Shown here in pieces: positions 33,483 to 43,082 of a stretch of DNA of 64,000 nt. The position numbers and the translations under genes were made by a program. The notes under the pieces are model-generated. The model had not been told where the DNA came from. It was given only the letters and a program-made list of their open reading frames with translations, and made no database searches. The DNA is from Leifsonia shinshuensis. GTDB taxonomy: Bacteria > Actinomycetota > Actinomycetes > Actinomycetales > Microbacteriaceae. Position 1 is the first letter of the stretch. Every line of letters starts with the position of its first letter. The stretch lies in assembly GCF_014217625.1 (NCBI RefSeq), contig NZ_CP043641.1, positions 2,046,001-2,110,000 of the forward strand, read 5' to 3'.

Positions 33483-34988
33483 TCAGACCCTCCGGAGTCG
33501 CCAGCGACGTCTGATGACCGCTATCACAACGATCAGCATAACGGCTACGGCCGCGAGGGCAGCAGCCTGCACACCTGTCAGATACGCATTCTGGAGTTCG
33601 GCGCGGCTGCCCAGGAGGCCAGGATCTAGGAGGGCCTCGGCTAGGCCAGCACGGGCATGCGCCCGCTCCGACGCGGTGGATCGCAGCGTCGAGCTTCCCG
33701 TCCCGATCCATCGATACACGGCAAGCGCCACACTGCCCAGGACGCTGGTTCCCAGCGCGCCGCCCAGTTCGCCACCAGTCTCAGATACTCCGGATGCGAC
33801 GCCGGCGGCATCCGATGGGACGCTTCCGAGAACAGCGTCCACTGTGACGACGGAGATCACGCCGAACCCGAACGATTGCAGCGAATAGGCAGACGAGATC
33901 AACCATGCGGTGCCGTCGACTCGAACGAGCAGGAGCAGTAGTACTCCAGCGACGACCCCGACGGCGCCGACGAGGATGTGCGCTTCGAGTGTCCAACGCT
34001 CTCGCACGCGCGAAGCGAGGCTCGTTCCGATGATCAGCGCGAACGCGGCAGGGATCATCAGACCCGCCGACTGCAATGGGCCGTAGCCCATCACCAGCTC
34101 AAAGATCTGCGGGATGAAGAACCCGACTCCCAGAACCGCGAACACAGTAGCCGAGTTCACTCCGACACCGAATCGAAGAAGTGGATGCCGCAGAAGGCGG
34201 AGGTCCACCAAGGGCACCGCCAACCGTCGTTGACGCCGGACCAGGATCCAGAGGGAGCTGAGGGCCACCATCGACGTCGGAACGTACACTGGCCAGCTGC
34301 CGGGGTCCGCGAAGACCTGCTTGATGCTGAACAGGATGGCGATTCCGCCCACGATCAGAAGCAGCACGCTCGCCGCATCCACTGGCCTTGCGGTGCCCCG
34401 GACGACGACCCGGAACGAGGTCATGACCATCAGGACCACAACGAGCATCACTGGCACATTGACCAGGAACACCGCTCCCCACCACATGTTCGCAAGAAGG
34501 ACCCCCGCCAGAAGAGGACCGGCTATCCCTCCGCCGGCGAACCCTGCCGACCACGCGGCCAGCGCGCGCGTGCGTTCCCGTCCCGCGGGGAAGGATTGCC
34601 GCACTAAGGCGAGGGTCGCCGGCATGAGGGTCGCTCCGACGCACCCGAGCAGTCCCCGCGAGGCGATCAGCAACTCCCCGGACGGCGAGAACGCACTCGC
34701 GGCGGAGACCAGCGCGAACGCGAAGCATCCCCAGACGAGAGTCCGCCTCGCCCCGATGCTGTCGACCAGCGATCCGGCCGGTACGAGGAGCGCCGCGATG
34801 AACAAACCGTAGGTGTCGACCACCCAGAGCTGTTGAACGCCGTCCAGGCCAAGTGATGTTGAGATCTTTGGCAGTGCGAGATTCAGCACCGAGAAGTCCA
34901 TCGACACCACGATCGAAGGCAACGTGATCGCGGCTATCATCGCCCCGCGGCGATGATACCTGCCCGAGACTGCAACGAGAAAGCCCAC
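33483..34988 (-). CDS. MFS transporter, DHA2 (EmrB/QacA-type) drug:H+ antiporter family
   Basis: About 501 residues with some 14 TM segments. Motifs: MDFSVLNLALPKISTSLG in TM1 (antiporter motif D1), GSLVDSIGARRTLVWG (motif A-like), RGLLGCVGATLMPATLALV and AGFAGGGIAGPLLAGVLL. The GTG at 34988 is given because homologues have a short basic tail before TM1; the ATG at 34940 is equally possible and no good ribosome site decides it. It ends 7 bp from the convergent AraC stop. Likely an efflux pump for a toxic amine, aromatic or unrelated compound. Confidence 0.8.
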   Translation of the reverse strand: MGFLVAVSGRYHRRGAMIAAITLPSIVVSMDFSVLNLALPKISTSLGLDGVQQLWVVDTYGLFIAALLVPAGSLVDSIGARRTLVWGCFAFALVSAASAFSPSGELLIASRGLLGCVGATLMPATLALVRQSFPAGRERTRALAAWSAGFAGGGIAGPLLAGVLLANMWWGAVFLVNVPVMLVVVLMVMTSFRVVVRGTARPVDAASVLLLIVGGIAILFSIKQVFADPGSWPVYVPTSMVALSSLWILVRRQRRLAVPLVDLRLLRHPLLRFGVGVNSATVFAVLGVGFFIPQIFELVMGYGPLQSAGLMIPAAFALIIGTSLASRVRERWTLEAHILVGAVGVVAGVLLLLLVRVDGTAWLISSAYSLQSFGFGVISVVTVDAVLGSVPSDAAGVASGVSETGGELGGALGTSVLGSVALAVYRWIGTGSSTLRSTASERAHARAGLAEALLDPGLLGSRAELQNAYLTGVQAAALAAVAVMLIVVIAVIRRRWRLRRV

Positions 34989-35255
34989 GGTTGCATCGTG
35001 TCGCGGATACGTCGAGCGTTCTGTCAACGGGAGCGGTACTGCCCGGAGGGACAAGACACCTGAGCCCCAGAGCCAAGACGATGCCCAGCCGCGCAGCGAG
35101 CTTGTATTTTCGCGCAGACTGCCGCTTCGGTCATTGACCGGGCGCGATCGGTCTGAGGAGACTCCCCTCACCCGGTGTGTGTGCCGTGTACCCCGACTCG
35201 TCGCATCGCATCCGCGTCTCATGTCCCATTCGCTCGACATCGGAAAGGATGCGCC

Positions 35256-35726
35256 ATGCGTCTGCCGTTCAACCCTGCCACACGAATCGACATCTCCCTG
35301 CTCATTGTGAGGCTCGGCTTGCTCGTGGACTTCGTCGTCCACGGATCCCAGAAACTCTTCGGCGCCTTCGGCGGAGGTGGTGTCTCGGGAACCGGGGCGT
35401 TCCTCGCTTCCATCGGCGCGAACCCTGGCCCGCTATGGGCGGTCGTGGTTGGCTTGGTCGAGTTCGTCGGCGCGCTCTGTGTTGGCGTCGGCCTCTTCAC
35501 CCGCATCGCGGCGGCGGCCATTGCGATCGACATGTTCACCGCGATAGTCATGTACAACTGGCCGCACGGATTCTTTGCCGAGACGGCGACGGGCGGCTGG
35601 GAGATCAACATGCTCATCATCGCGATGTGCCTCGCTCTCGCATTCGCTGGAGCCGGCGCTTATTCACTCGACGCTCCGATCGCCCGGCGACGGGGGAGCC
35701 GAAGCGCAGCAGTCGTCAGCGACTAG
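35256..35726 (+). CDS. DoxX family membrane protein
   Basis: 156 residues, four TM segments (LLIVRLGLLVDFVVHGSQKLFG, then VVVGLVEFVGALCVGVGLFTRIAAAAIAIDM). This is the DoxX/YphA-type quinol-oxidase-subunit-like family, often near oxidative stress or thiol systems. The ATG at 35256 follows AAAGGA; upstream in-frame extension is unsupported. No obvious operon partner other than the SnoaL-like gene 81 bp downstream. Confidence 0.8.
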   Translation: MRLPFNPATRIDISLLIVRLGLLVDFVVHGSQKLFGAFGGGGVSGTGAFLASIGANPGPLWAVVVGLVEFVGALCVGVGLFTRIAAAAIAIDMFTAIVMYNWPHGFFAETATGGWEINMLIIAMCLALAFAGAGAYSLDAPIARRRGSRSAAVVSD

Positions 35727-35807
35727 CCGGAAAGTGATTCGTGTGTGAATAGTCGGGCGAGAAGGGGATTCCGACCTTACCGCAACCAACGGACGGATTA
35801 TCGGGAC

Positions 35808-36203
35808 ATGGCAGACTCAGTTGGACGCGAGCTCACGCGCGCCTTCTATGACCTGTTCAGCTCGGAACGGCCGGATCGTGTCGATAATATTTTGGGCGCC
35901 GGGTGGACAAACCACCCGGCGGACGAGGGTCGGTCTCCGGACGTCTCGGGGTTCCTCGACGGAATCCAGGATCTTCGCACCGCGCTGAACGCTCTCCGGG
36001 TCGACATCGAAGAGACGGTGGAGCAGGGCTCCCTCATCGTGTGTCGGATACGCGTCACGGGTCGCTTCGTCGGGCCTTTCGCGGGCGTCCCCCCAACCGG
36101 GCGTGAAGGCAGCTTCTCCGCGATGGACATGCACCGCCTCCACGCGGGCCGAATCGTCGAGACGTGGCATTACGAGCACACCGAGCAGCTGGCCGACGAA
36201 TAG
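35808..36203 (+). CDS. SnoaL-like polyketide-cyclase/ester-cyclase family protein
   Basis: 131 residues from the ATG at 35808 (MADSVGRELTRAFYDLF); a GTG at 35745 would add a basic tail. SnoaL-like features: YDLFSSERPDRVDNILGAGWTNHPADEG, then GRFVGPFAGVPPTGREGSFSAMDMHRLHAGRIVETWHYEH, as in ester cyclases. The biochemical role is unknown. It is the last gene before the 420-bp gap and the Tn7-like region. Confidence 0.75.
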   Translation: MADSVGRELTRAFYDLFSSERPDRVDNILGAGWTNHPADEGRSPDVSGFLDGIQDLRTALNALRVDIEETVEQGSLIVCRIRVTGRFVGPFAGVPPTGREGSFSAMDMHRLHAGRIVETWHYEHTEQLADE

Positions 36204-36623
36204 ACGATCCGACGCGACGAGTACCGGTGTCATACGGTCTCCTCGACCGGTCCCACAGTCTCCACTGAGCCGGGCCCCACTTGCCTCCTTTTCACCTCGA
36301 GTCGCAGGCTGGCGATATTGGTCAACACCCAAAGCCCACGCGCACACCTGGCTGAGCTCCGGCGCCGGACCGGCCGTTGTCGTCGCTATGTGGTCGGTTG
36401 TTCTGCACAACCAAACCGCTGCGGGGGTCGTCGAGCCAACCACACCGTTCAGCCCGCCCTGCACTTCGGGGCCAGACCGTGCATCGCTGATGAGTTTTGC
36501 TCTTCTCCCTTCCCGGTCCCGACGACGCTCTCGCTACATGCCTTCTTTGTCAGCTGAGCGTTGTGCGGCCCGCTGGGGCGGGACTGAGGAGCCGGCGGTC
36601 GGCGAATCTCGGTGAAGAATGGG
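36204..36623. other. intergenic, no gene seen
   Basis: About 420 bp without a supported gene. It holds one short perfect dyad GGTTGT-n5-ACAACC (36395-36411). Base composition is a little less GC-biased than neighbours, and this gap may contain the left boundary of the mobile element, but I found no matching terminal repeat. Confidence 0.5.
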
Positions 36624-36959
36624 CTATCGCTCGGACCGTCGTGGAAACAGGTCGACTCCGAGTCCGTCTTCCAGCAGGGTGATTGTGACGATATCGGGCC
36701 ACACGTCGCCATTCAGGATTCGAACGATCTGTCCGTGGTCGAGCTGGCAGAGTTCAGCGACGTCACGCATCGTGAACCCTTCGATTGCCTCCCGCAGGTT
36801 CGATGCGAACTGCCGTGCGGCATGGGCCGGGCCAATCAGTCGCTCGTCGAGGGGCTTGTCGGGCACTTTCTCCCATTTCGCATCGTCGATCCGTGACGAC
36901 GGTGAGCGCGGCCAATCGTCAACGATCTCACGAGGTCGCTGACGTTTGAGCCGAGGCAT
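36624..36959 (-). CDS. small helix-turn-helix (XRE-like) protein
   Basis: 111 residues from the ATG at 36959. The basic N-terminus (MPRLKRQRPREIV) is followed by a helical region with an XRE-type HTH: ASNLREAIEGFTMRDVAELCQLDHGQIVRILNGDVWPDIVTITLLEDGLG (recognition helix about HGQIVRILNG). It lies next to the Tn7-like genes on the opposite strand. A perfect 12-bp palindrome 45 bp upstream (37004-37015) is a plausible autoregulatory site. It could be a regulator of the transposon or an antitoxin-like cargo gene. Confidence 0.65.
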   Translation of the reverse strand: MPRLKRQRPREIVDDWPRSPSSRIDDAKWEKVPDKPLDERLIGPAHAARQFASNLREAIEGFTMRDVAELCQLDHGQIVRILNGDVWPDIVTITLLEDGLGVDLFPRRSER

Positions 36960-37298
36960 ACGTCGAGCGTAGACGAGTGGCGGGGATCCGGGCAGCGCAA
37001 CGCGAGTTGCAACTCCCCATCTGGTGCAACTAAACACCAGTATGAGTGAGCTGCGATCCGATGTCAACTGCGTGAGACCACTTCGCCGCCCCGAGACGAA
37101 CGCATCTGGCGCGAGTGCGTGTTGCGGTGCTACATTGCACCACACTCGGGCGCTGAGTTTCCGTCGGCGTCACCGGAGGGTGTGTGATTGTGCCCTTGAT
37201 CAGCACAATCTTCTCATCGATGCCCGTCCCCGATTGAGCGCCCAACCACCGATAATCCACTCGCATAGAACCTCTGTAACCACCCCAGAGGAGATGTC
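36960..37298. promoter_or_regulatory. tns promoter region and candidate left end of the Tn7-like element
   Basis: This 339-bp gap between the HTH gene and tnsA is rich in dyads. It includes GAGTTGCAACTC (37004-37015), CTGGTG-n8-CACCAG (near 37021-37040), GGTGC-n6-GCACC (near 37127-37142) and GATTGTGC-n9-GCACAATC (37186-37210). TGCAACT occurs twice. Such clustering is expected for TnsB or regulator binding sites at an element end, but no target-site duplication or matching right-end repeat was recognised. Confidence 0.4.
37004..37015. promoter_or_regulatory. perfect 12-bp palindrome upstream of HTH gene
   Basis: GAGTTGCAACTC, 45 bp upstream of the HTH start at 36959 and about 280 bp upstream of tnsA. 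TGCAACT is repeated 16 bp further on. Candidate operator of the HTH protein. Confidence 0.45.
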
Positions 37299-38054
37299 AT
37301 GCCAGGAAAGAACAAGCAGGTCTATAAGGCCATCCAGCCCATCGAGCCACGGACTCGCAACCTCGTGTTATGGCTGGACAAACACGGAACCAAGCACACC
37401 GAACCCGCTGGGCCAGCAATTGTCCACCAGCCCTTCGAGCTCAACCGCCGTGCCCGCGAGCCCGTGCACTACAGGGGCCAGCGTCACCGACCCGGCCTTT
37501 ACTGGTTCGCGCAGCTGAACCGGCACGTCTGGCACGAGTCAATGCTCGAGAAGTGGGCTCTCGTCTTCCTGGACTTCCTCAGCCCCGTCGAAGCCGTAAT
37601 CCCGCAACCGTGCCTCGTGCAGTTCGAGGACGGAACCCACCACTGGCCGGACTACTTCGTCCTCCACGCCGACGGAACCCGCGCCATCCTCGACGTCCAC
37701 TTCGACGGTCTCATCAACGACCGCGTCCGACGGCAGTTCGAGAACACCAAGAGAGTGTGCGACTCCATCGGATGGAAGTACGAGACCTTCACCGGCGTCG
37801 ACCAGGTGCTTCTCAAGAACGTCCTCCTGCTCAGCCTCTACCGGCATCCGCGCTGGGCGCCACCGCCCGAGGACGCGGCCGAACTCCTGAGAACAGCACC
37901 CGGGCTCACCCTCACGGACCTCCTCGACAGACGCAACCCCATCGCGCCCGTCGTCACCACGTCCCAGCTGTACCACCTGCTTTGGACGGGCCAACTTGCC
38001 GCCGACCTCACCAAACCCCTCAACGACGCCACCACCCTCCAGAAAGGCATCTGA
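37299..38054 (+). CDS. tnsA: TnsA-like heteromeric transposase endonuclease subunit
   Basis: 251-residue restriction-endonuclease-fold protein expected to cut the 5' ends of the element. Candidate active-site residues follow the TnsA order: Glu80/Glu84 in WHESMLEKW, Asp118 in HHWPDYFVL, then ILDVHFDG at 131-138, where Tn7 TnsA has QxK. The Lys position is His134 here. The C-terminal third (about 185-251) resembles the TnsA C-terminal domain in position. The ATG at 37299 has GAGGAG upstream. Its stop overlaps tnsB start (TGATG). Confidence 0.82.
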   Translation: MPGKNKQVYKAIQPIEPRTRNLVLWLDKHGTKHTEPAGPAIVHQPFELNRRAREPVHYRGQRHRPGLYWFAQLNRHVWHESMLEKWALVFLDFLSPVEAVIPQPCLVQFEDGTHHWPDYFVLHADGTRAILDVHFDGLINDRVRRQFENTKRVCDSIGWKYETFTGVDQVLLKNVLLLSLYRHPRWAPPPEDAAELLRTAPGLTLTDLLDRRNPIAPVVTTSQLYHLLWTGQLAADLTKPLNDATTLQKGI

Positions 38055-40078
38055 TGCGCCACCTCGACCCCAACGCCACCCTCCGCCTCACCGACGGTGA
38101 CTTCACCATCACCGAAATCGCCGGCAGCATGTACACCCTCCGCAACATCAACACCGGCGAGTACCGCAACATCCACATCAGCGACATCGTCCCCAGGCTC
38201 ACCGAGCCGGCGCCCCGCGTCGCCTCCGACCCGAGGCAGTTGGAGAACATCCCCGACGATGACCGCGACGAACTACTGTTCTGGGGCGGTCACCTCAACG
38301 AGATGAACACCGGACGGAAAGACCTGTCCGAGACGGACGCTCCGGTCAACCCGAACTACGACCCAGGCACGGTGAAGCTCGAGCAGAGAGTTGAGCGAAA
38401 GTCCGAAGAGCTCACTGCCCTCGGCCGGAAAGTGTCGCCCTCAACGCTGTACCGGAAGCGGAAGAAGTACCTGGACGGCGGCCTCGCCGCCCTCATCGAC
38501 AACCGCAGCATCCGAACTGAGAGCCCGCTCGACAAGGCCGACGAACGCTGGGTCGCGGCTCTTCGACAGGTCATCGCCGAAGCGGCCAACGAGTCCACCC
38601 GGACGGCAGCCGGTCTCCTCGCCATCGCCCGCCGCCGGCTGAAAGAGCAGTACCCGGGCCAGGTCATCGCTGTCGGCTCCCGCGCCACCCAGTACCGCCA
38701 GTTCAACTACATCGCTAACGGAAAGTACACCACCGGAACGAGTAAGCGACGTCAGGAACGTATCGCCACCCCGCGCAGACCGTTCGGAGACACCCGGAAG
38801 TACGCGCCCGGTCAGGTCGTCGAAATCGACAGCACCACCCTCGACGCGCCGGTGCTTGACGAGGAAGGGAACGTGCAGCGTCCCATCCTCACCATCATGG
38901 TCGACGTCTGCACGGGCAGCATCGTCGCACACTCTTTCCGGCTCGTGGCCGCAACCAGCATGGACCACGCTTTCCTGCTCGCCCAGGCGATGACCCCGCG
39001 CCGGCTGCGACCTGGAGCCAACCAGGCATGGCGGATGATGGCGCGGCGCTTCCCGTGGGCCGAGCTGGTGAGCTTCGAGGAGCGGAACAAGCTCGACGAA
39101 CAGAGGCCGTTCATCGTTCCCGCAGCCATCACCGTGGACCACGGGACGGACTACACCGGAACGACGTTCGAATCGGCCTGCGCCAAATTCGGAGTCGACC
39201 TTCTCTACGCCGCCCCCGCCACCGGGACGGACAAGCCGCACGTCGAGCGGGCATTCCGCACCATCAAGGACGGCTTCGTGCAGTACATCGCCGCGTTTAC
39301 CGGCGGTTCGCCGGACAACCGCGGGCGCATGGACGGCAAGTATCCCCTGCTGGACCTCATCACGCTGGACCTGCTGTTCGACGAGTGGGTGGCCCGGGTG
39401 TACCAGAACCGTCCGAGCGACTCGCTCATCGACCCGTTCCACCCCAGCGTCAGCCTGTCACCCAACGAGATGTACGCAGCGTGCTTCAACTTGAAAGGCA
39501 AGCCCCCTGTGCCCATCGACACCATCGACTACATCGAGCTGCTCCCCACGTACGAGCGCACCGTCACCGCGAACGGCATCCAGTACAACAACCGGTTCTA
39601 CGACTCGCTCGGTCTGCACAAGCTTCGCATCGCCCCCAAGAAGGTGGATGTGAACGGCCGGCCGGACAACAAGGTCGAGTTCCGCGCCAACCCCTACGAC
39701 GTGCGCGCCATCTGGGTCCGAGACCCCGACGGTGGCTGGATTGAAGCCATCTGGCGCCACGACGGGGTCACCTCCGAACCGCACTCGACGGCCATTGCCG
39801 CCGAAGCGCGACGCATCGTCGCCGCCTCGGACACCCGACGTGACGACCACTACTACGAGGACCTGACGCTCGAAATCCTCAGCCAGACGGACGCGTCCAT
39901 CACCGCCCAGTCCAAGGCCCGAACCCGCGCCGCAGCAGCCCTCAAGCTCGCCGAAGCCGCAGGCACCCCCTTCCACACCCCCGCCCTCACCGCAGCTGCA
40001 CCGACCGCCGCTGACCCCGCCACCCCCGATGACCTCAACCCCGACGAGGTCCCCTACTTCGAAGGAGAAGAGCTGTGA
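38054..40078 (+). CDS. tnsB: TnsB-like DDE transposase (rve/Mu-type integrase core)
   Basis: 674 residues. The N-terminal region has HTH-like sections (SPSTLYRKRKKYLDGGLAAL is of the type that reads element ends). The RNase H-like core has Asp259 (VVEIDSTTLD), Asp362 (ITVDHGTDY) and Glu398 (KPHVERAFRT); the D-E spacing of 36 fits the DDE(35) class. The beta-barrel C-terminal domain follows (IQYNNRFYDS). It makes the 3'-end strand transfer with TnsA. The ATG at 38054 overlaps the tnsA stop. A longer open frame from 37370 lies in another frame of tnsA and is not real. Confidence 0.9.
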   Translation: MRHLDPNATLRLTDGDFTITEIAGSMYTLRNINTGEYRNIHISDIVPRLTEPAPRVASDPRQLENIPDDDRDELLFWGGHLNEMNTGRKDLSETDAPVNPNYDPGTVKLEQRVERKSEELTALGRKVSPSTLYRKRKKYLDGGLAALIDNRSIRTESPLDKADERWVAALRQVIAEAANESTRTAAGLLAIARRRLKEQYPGQVIAVGSRATQYRQFNYIANGKYTTGTSKRRQERIATPRRPFGDTRKYAPGQVVEIDSTTLDAPVLDEEGNVQRPILTIMVDVCTGSIVAHSFRLVAATSMDHAFLLAQAMTPRRLRPGANQAWRMMARRFPWAELVSFEERNKLDEQRPFIVPAAITVDHGTDYTGTTFESACAKFGVDLLYAAPATGTDKPHVERAFRTIKDGFVQYIAAFTGGSPDNRGRMDGKYPLLDLITLDLLFDEWVARVYQNRPSDSLIDPFHPSVSLSPNEMYAACFNLKGKPPVPIDTIDYIELLPTYERTVTANGIQYNNRFYDSLGLHKLRIAPKKVDVNGRPDNKVEFRANPYDVRAIWVRDPDGGWIEAIWRHDGVTSEPHSTAIAAEARRIVAASDTRRDDHYYEDLTLEILSQTDASITAQSKARTRAAAALKLAEAAGTPFHTPALTAAAPTAADPATPDDLNPDEVPYFEGEEL

Positions 40079-41118
40079 GCTCCCTATTCCGAGACGACAT
40101 CGACACGCCCCACATCACGACGCTAGACGGACTCCGACACTCCCTCAGCACCAGTATCGTCAAGCCGGCTCTCCCGACCGTGGACGAATACCGGAACCTG
40201 ACCCCGTTCGCCCGAACTCAGTTCGACGAGGCGCGCGCCCGTTACTCCACGGGTGGCTTTCGGGTGAAGACCCCCCTCGGTGAGGAGACCGTCAAACTAT
40301 TCCGACAGACGCTCCGAGCGAACCTCTACGCACCGAACCGGACCGGGCTAATGATCGACGGCGCCGGCCACATGGGCAAGACCACCCTCTGCCAGTACTT
40401 GATGGACTGGACGTATCGAAAGTACATCTCGGATTTCCCGAACAGCGCCGAGGATGGCACCGTCCCCATCGTCTACGTCGAAGCACGCCCGCGGTCCAAC
40501 GGCAAATCCCTGATGAGAGCGCTCTGCGACTTCTTCGGCCGGCCGGTACCCAACCGGTACAACACCGACCAGCTCACGGCTGAGGTCATCGACCTGCTCC
40601 GCAAGGCGAAGACCCAGCTGGTCGTCATCGACGAGTTCCAGAACATCGCAGCGAAGAACCCTGGCAACGGCGAGACCGTCGACTACATCAAGGAACTCAC
40701 CAACGAGGTGAAGGCGACGTTCATCATCTCCGGCATCCACGTCCTAAGGAGCGAAATCCTCGCGGGTGCACGCGGCAACCAACTCAGCAGCCGATTCATC
40801 CGACAGGAGATAACTCCGTACACGCTCGCAAACGAGGACGAGAAGCTCCGGTGGCAGCAGCTCCTCCTGGGGTTCGAGCGTGAACTGCCGCTCCTCGCGC
40901 AGAAGCCGAAGAGCATCCTCGCCCACGCGGACGAACTCCACCGAGCCACCAAGGGCTCCATCGGGGCGCTCAGCAAGCTCCTTGCTCGCACGACAGTCGA
41001 CCTCATCTACGACGCCGAACCCGACGCGGAGCTCTTCACCAAGGGCATGTTCCTCGGACAGCGCCGCGACGTCACATCAGAATCCATCAACTACCTCGGA
41101 GGCACCCATGCAGCATGA
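40075..41118 (+). CDS. tnsC: TnsC/TniB-like AAA+ ATPase
   Basis: 347 residues. Walker A is GAGHMGKTT (about residues 96-104) and Walker B is LVVIDEFQN, followed by sensor-like SGIHVLRSEIL. It links target selection (TniQ/TnsD) to the TnsAB transposase. The GTG start at 40075 shares GTGA with the tnsB stop. The end overlaps the next gene by 11 bp. Confidence 0.88.
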   Translation: MSSLFRDDIDTPHITTLDGLRHSLSTSIVKPALPTVDEYRNLTPFARTQFDEARARYSTGGFRVKTPLGEETVKLFRQTLRANLYAPNRTGLMIDGAGHMGKTTLCQYLMDWTYRKYISDFPNSAEDGTVPIVYVEARPRSNGKSLMRALCDFFGRPVPNRYNTDQLTAEVIDLLRKAKTQLVVIDEFQNIAAKNPGNGETVDYIKELTNEVKATFIISGIHVLRSEILAGARGNQLSSRFIRQEITPYTLANEDEKLRWQQLLLGFERELPLLAQKPKSILAHADELHRATKGSIGALSKLLARTTVDLIYDAEPDAELFTKGMFLGQRRDVTSESINYLGGTHAA

Positions 41119-43075
41119 CACCTTCACCCGCCGGCTCCGCCCGTACATCTTCCCGGTCCGCCCGCGGCACTTGGAGACCTTCGCGAGTTTCGAGTCCCGA
41201 ATCACCGCGGCCAACTTCGAAAACCGCAGCCACAGACACATCATTCTTAAGGAGCTCCGGCCCGAGCTCCCCGGCAGGTTGCCGGCGGAGTTATGGAAGG
41301 AGATCGTTGTTGCACGTGCACGACTACGCCTGGACCACTTCGCTGTGAGCGACGCGGTGGAGCTGAGCCACTCCGACGGCAGCGTCTGCAACGGCTGCCG
41401 TGTCGGGGTCGGCGAACAGTGGATGTGCCGGCTCTGCGCGCATGGGGCGGAGGTCAAGCTGCGACCCCACTTGGAGCAGCTGGTCTGCACGCGTCACCGT
41501 CTCTGGGTGGGTTCGGGTACCCGCCCGGCCGACCAGTTCACGGTCAGCGACGAGTACCTGGCGGCGGAGCGAACGTTCCAGAAGCTACGCCGGAAGGGCT
41601 GGGCGTCAGCGGCCACCCTATGGGAGTTGGTGCACGTCATCGACCCGACCCTCGCAGACGAAGCCGAACACCACATCATGCCCCCGCAGCCGTTCCCCGC
41701 CGCGATGCGGCTGTGGGCTGTCCTGGCCACTGTGGACTTCCAGCGCAGCTTCTTCGACCCGTGCCAGACCTACGCTGAAGCGTTCGAGTACCTGCGCGAG
41801 GTACTGGGCGGGCTCGGCGATGCCGGGTTGGTACGCCGGGTTTGGCACTATCTGAGGCCGACCGCACTGACGATCCGGGAGTGGGTCCTCGCAGGAGGTG
41901 AATTCCGACCGCACTGGGAACATGACTTCCGCATCAACCCGGTCGTCGTCACCATGTGGAAGATCCCGATGCGCCCGCTCGAGCCGTTCCACCGGTACCT
42001 GGCGGCCAGTGATGTCACAGAGGTCACTGCTGAGAACTGGCGTGAAGTGCTCACGCATCGAAATCCAGGTCACGCCCTCAAGTTCTTCCACGCACGCGCC
42101 GCGCTCCCGGCCATCTGCGTCAACGGGCATCGCATCTCGATGAGCGCGCTGAAAGGGGTCGGCACGAGGACAAACTTCCAATGCGCGTACTGCACTCGCC
42201 GCATCGCAGTCCCAGGCGAGACCGACATCACCATGACCCACCCCGAGCGAGCATCGTGGTTCGACCAGGACGCTAACGGCACCGCCTCACCCACCGAGTA
42301 CGTCTCGACAAGCGCCCGAAAGCTTGCCTGGGTCTGCCCCGAAGGGCACAAGTACACCCGCTCAGTCGCCGCACAGTGCACCTCGAAGCGCCCATGCACC
42401 GTCTGCTTCAACTGGGATTTCGACCCCGACGTGAACTCCGTGGCGGTGAAGGCTCCACAGCTCGTCGCCGAATGGCATCCGACGCTGAATGACCGCACCC
42501 CTCGGGAAGTTAAGGCGTGCACCACCGAGTACGCCTGGTTTCAATGTACTAACGGTCATCCGCCTTACCGAGGCAACATCGGCGCACGGATGAACGGCAC
42601 GAAATGCCGGGTGTGCTCCCTTGAAACAGGCGTCATGAAGCGGGCCCAGCGCATCGCCGAAGTCCGTCCCGAACTGGAAGCAGAATGGGATCCTGCTCTC
42701 AACGATGGCCTCGCCTTCGCGGACTTGCTCGGCTCCGTTCGACAGATTCGAACCTGGCGTTGCACGAACGGCCACCTCACCTACAAGAGCACCTACCGCC
42801 GTCTTCAAGCGGGCTGCGGATACTGCAGCGGACACAACTCAAGCGCGGACAGCAACGCGGTCACGCGCTTTCCCCTCATCATGAGCGAGTTCGACGAGGT
42901 CGAGAACCGCATCCCAGCCGCGAAGGCCCGTGTCGACGCGAAGTACTTCTGGCGGTGTGAAGCGAACGGCCACCTGACCGTATCGAAACTCCACAATCGA
43001 CGGCTGACTCGCGGGTGCGCCCGGTGTCCGAAAGACCTACGCATCGCGAACGGGCTGGAGAAAGGAACCTTCTGA
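41108..43075 (+). CDS. TniQ/TnsD-like target-selection protein with five C-terminal zinc-ribbon (treble-clef) repeats
   Basis: 655 residues. The N-terminal third has a TniQ-like zinc site (Cys94, Cys97, Cys107, Cys110, then LVCTRHRL near 127-131). The C-terminal half holds five repeats of the type W-x-C-x(2-3)-G-H...C-x2-C: cysteines about 337/359/362, 410/430/433, 480/500/503, 552/570/573 and 617/637/640. Several repeats begin with the EWHPTLND/EWDPALND pattern of treble-clef zinc domains (DUF4379 type). These probably bind DNA and may define the insertion site, as the C-terminus of TnsD does. The ATG at 41108 lies inside the end of tnsC. Confidence 0.75.
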   Translation: MQHDTFTRRLRPYIFPVRPRHLETFASFESRITAANFENRSHRHIILKELRPELPGRLPAELWKEIVVARARLRLDHFAVSDAVELSHSDGSVCNGCRVGVGEQWMCRLCAHGAEVKLRPHLEQLVCTRHRLWVGSGTRPADQFTVSDEYLAAERTFQKLRRKGWASAATLWELVHVIDPTLADEAEHHIMPPQPFPAAMRLWAVLATVDFQRSFFDPCQTYAEAFEYLREVLGGLGDAGLVRRVWHYLRPTALTIREWVLAGGEFRPHWEHDFRINPVVVTMWKIPMRPLEPFHRYLAASDVTEVTAENWREVLTHRNPGHALKFFHARAALPAICVNGHRISMSALKGVGTRTNFQCAYCTRRIAVPGETDITMTHPERASWFDQDANGTASPTEYVSTSARKLAWVCPEGHKYTRSVAAQCTSKRPCTVCFNWDFDPDVNSVAVKAPQLVAEWHPTLNDRTPREVKACTTEYAWFQCTNGHPPYRGNIGARMNGTKCRVCSLETGVMKRAQRIAEVRPELEAEWDPALNDGLAFADLLGSVRQIRTWRCTNGHLTYKSTYRRLQAGCGYCSGHNSSADSNAVTRFPLIMSEFDEVENRIPAAKARVDAKYFWRCEANGHLTVSKLHNRRLTRGCARCPKDLRIANGLEKGTF

Positions 43076-43082
43076 CTGGTGT

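Noticed and set aside
37370..40078. 902-aa open frame covering tnsB and part of tnsA
   Set aside because: The first 228 residues are the tnsA gene read in another frame (Arg/Pro/His-rich, no motif). tnsB starts at 38054 with an overlap to the tnsA stop.
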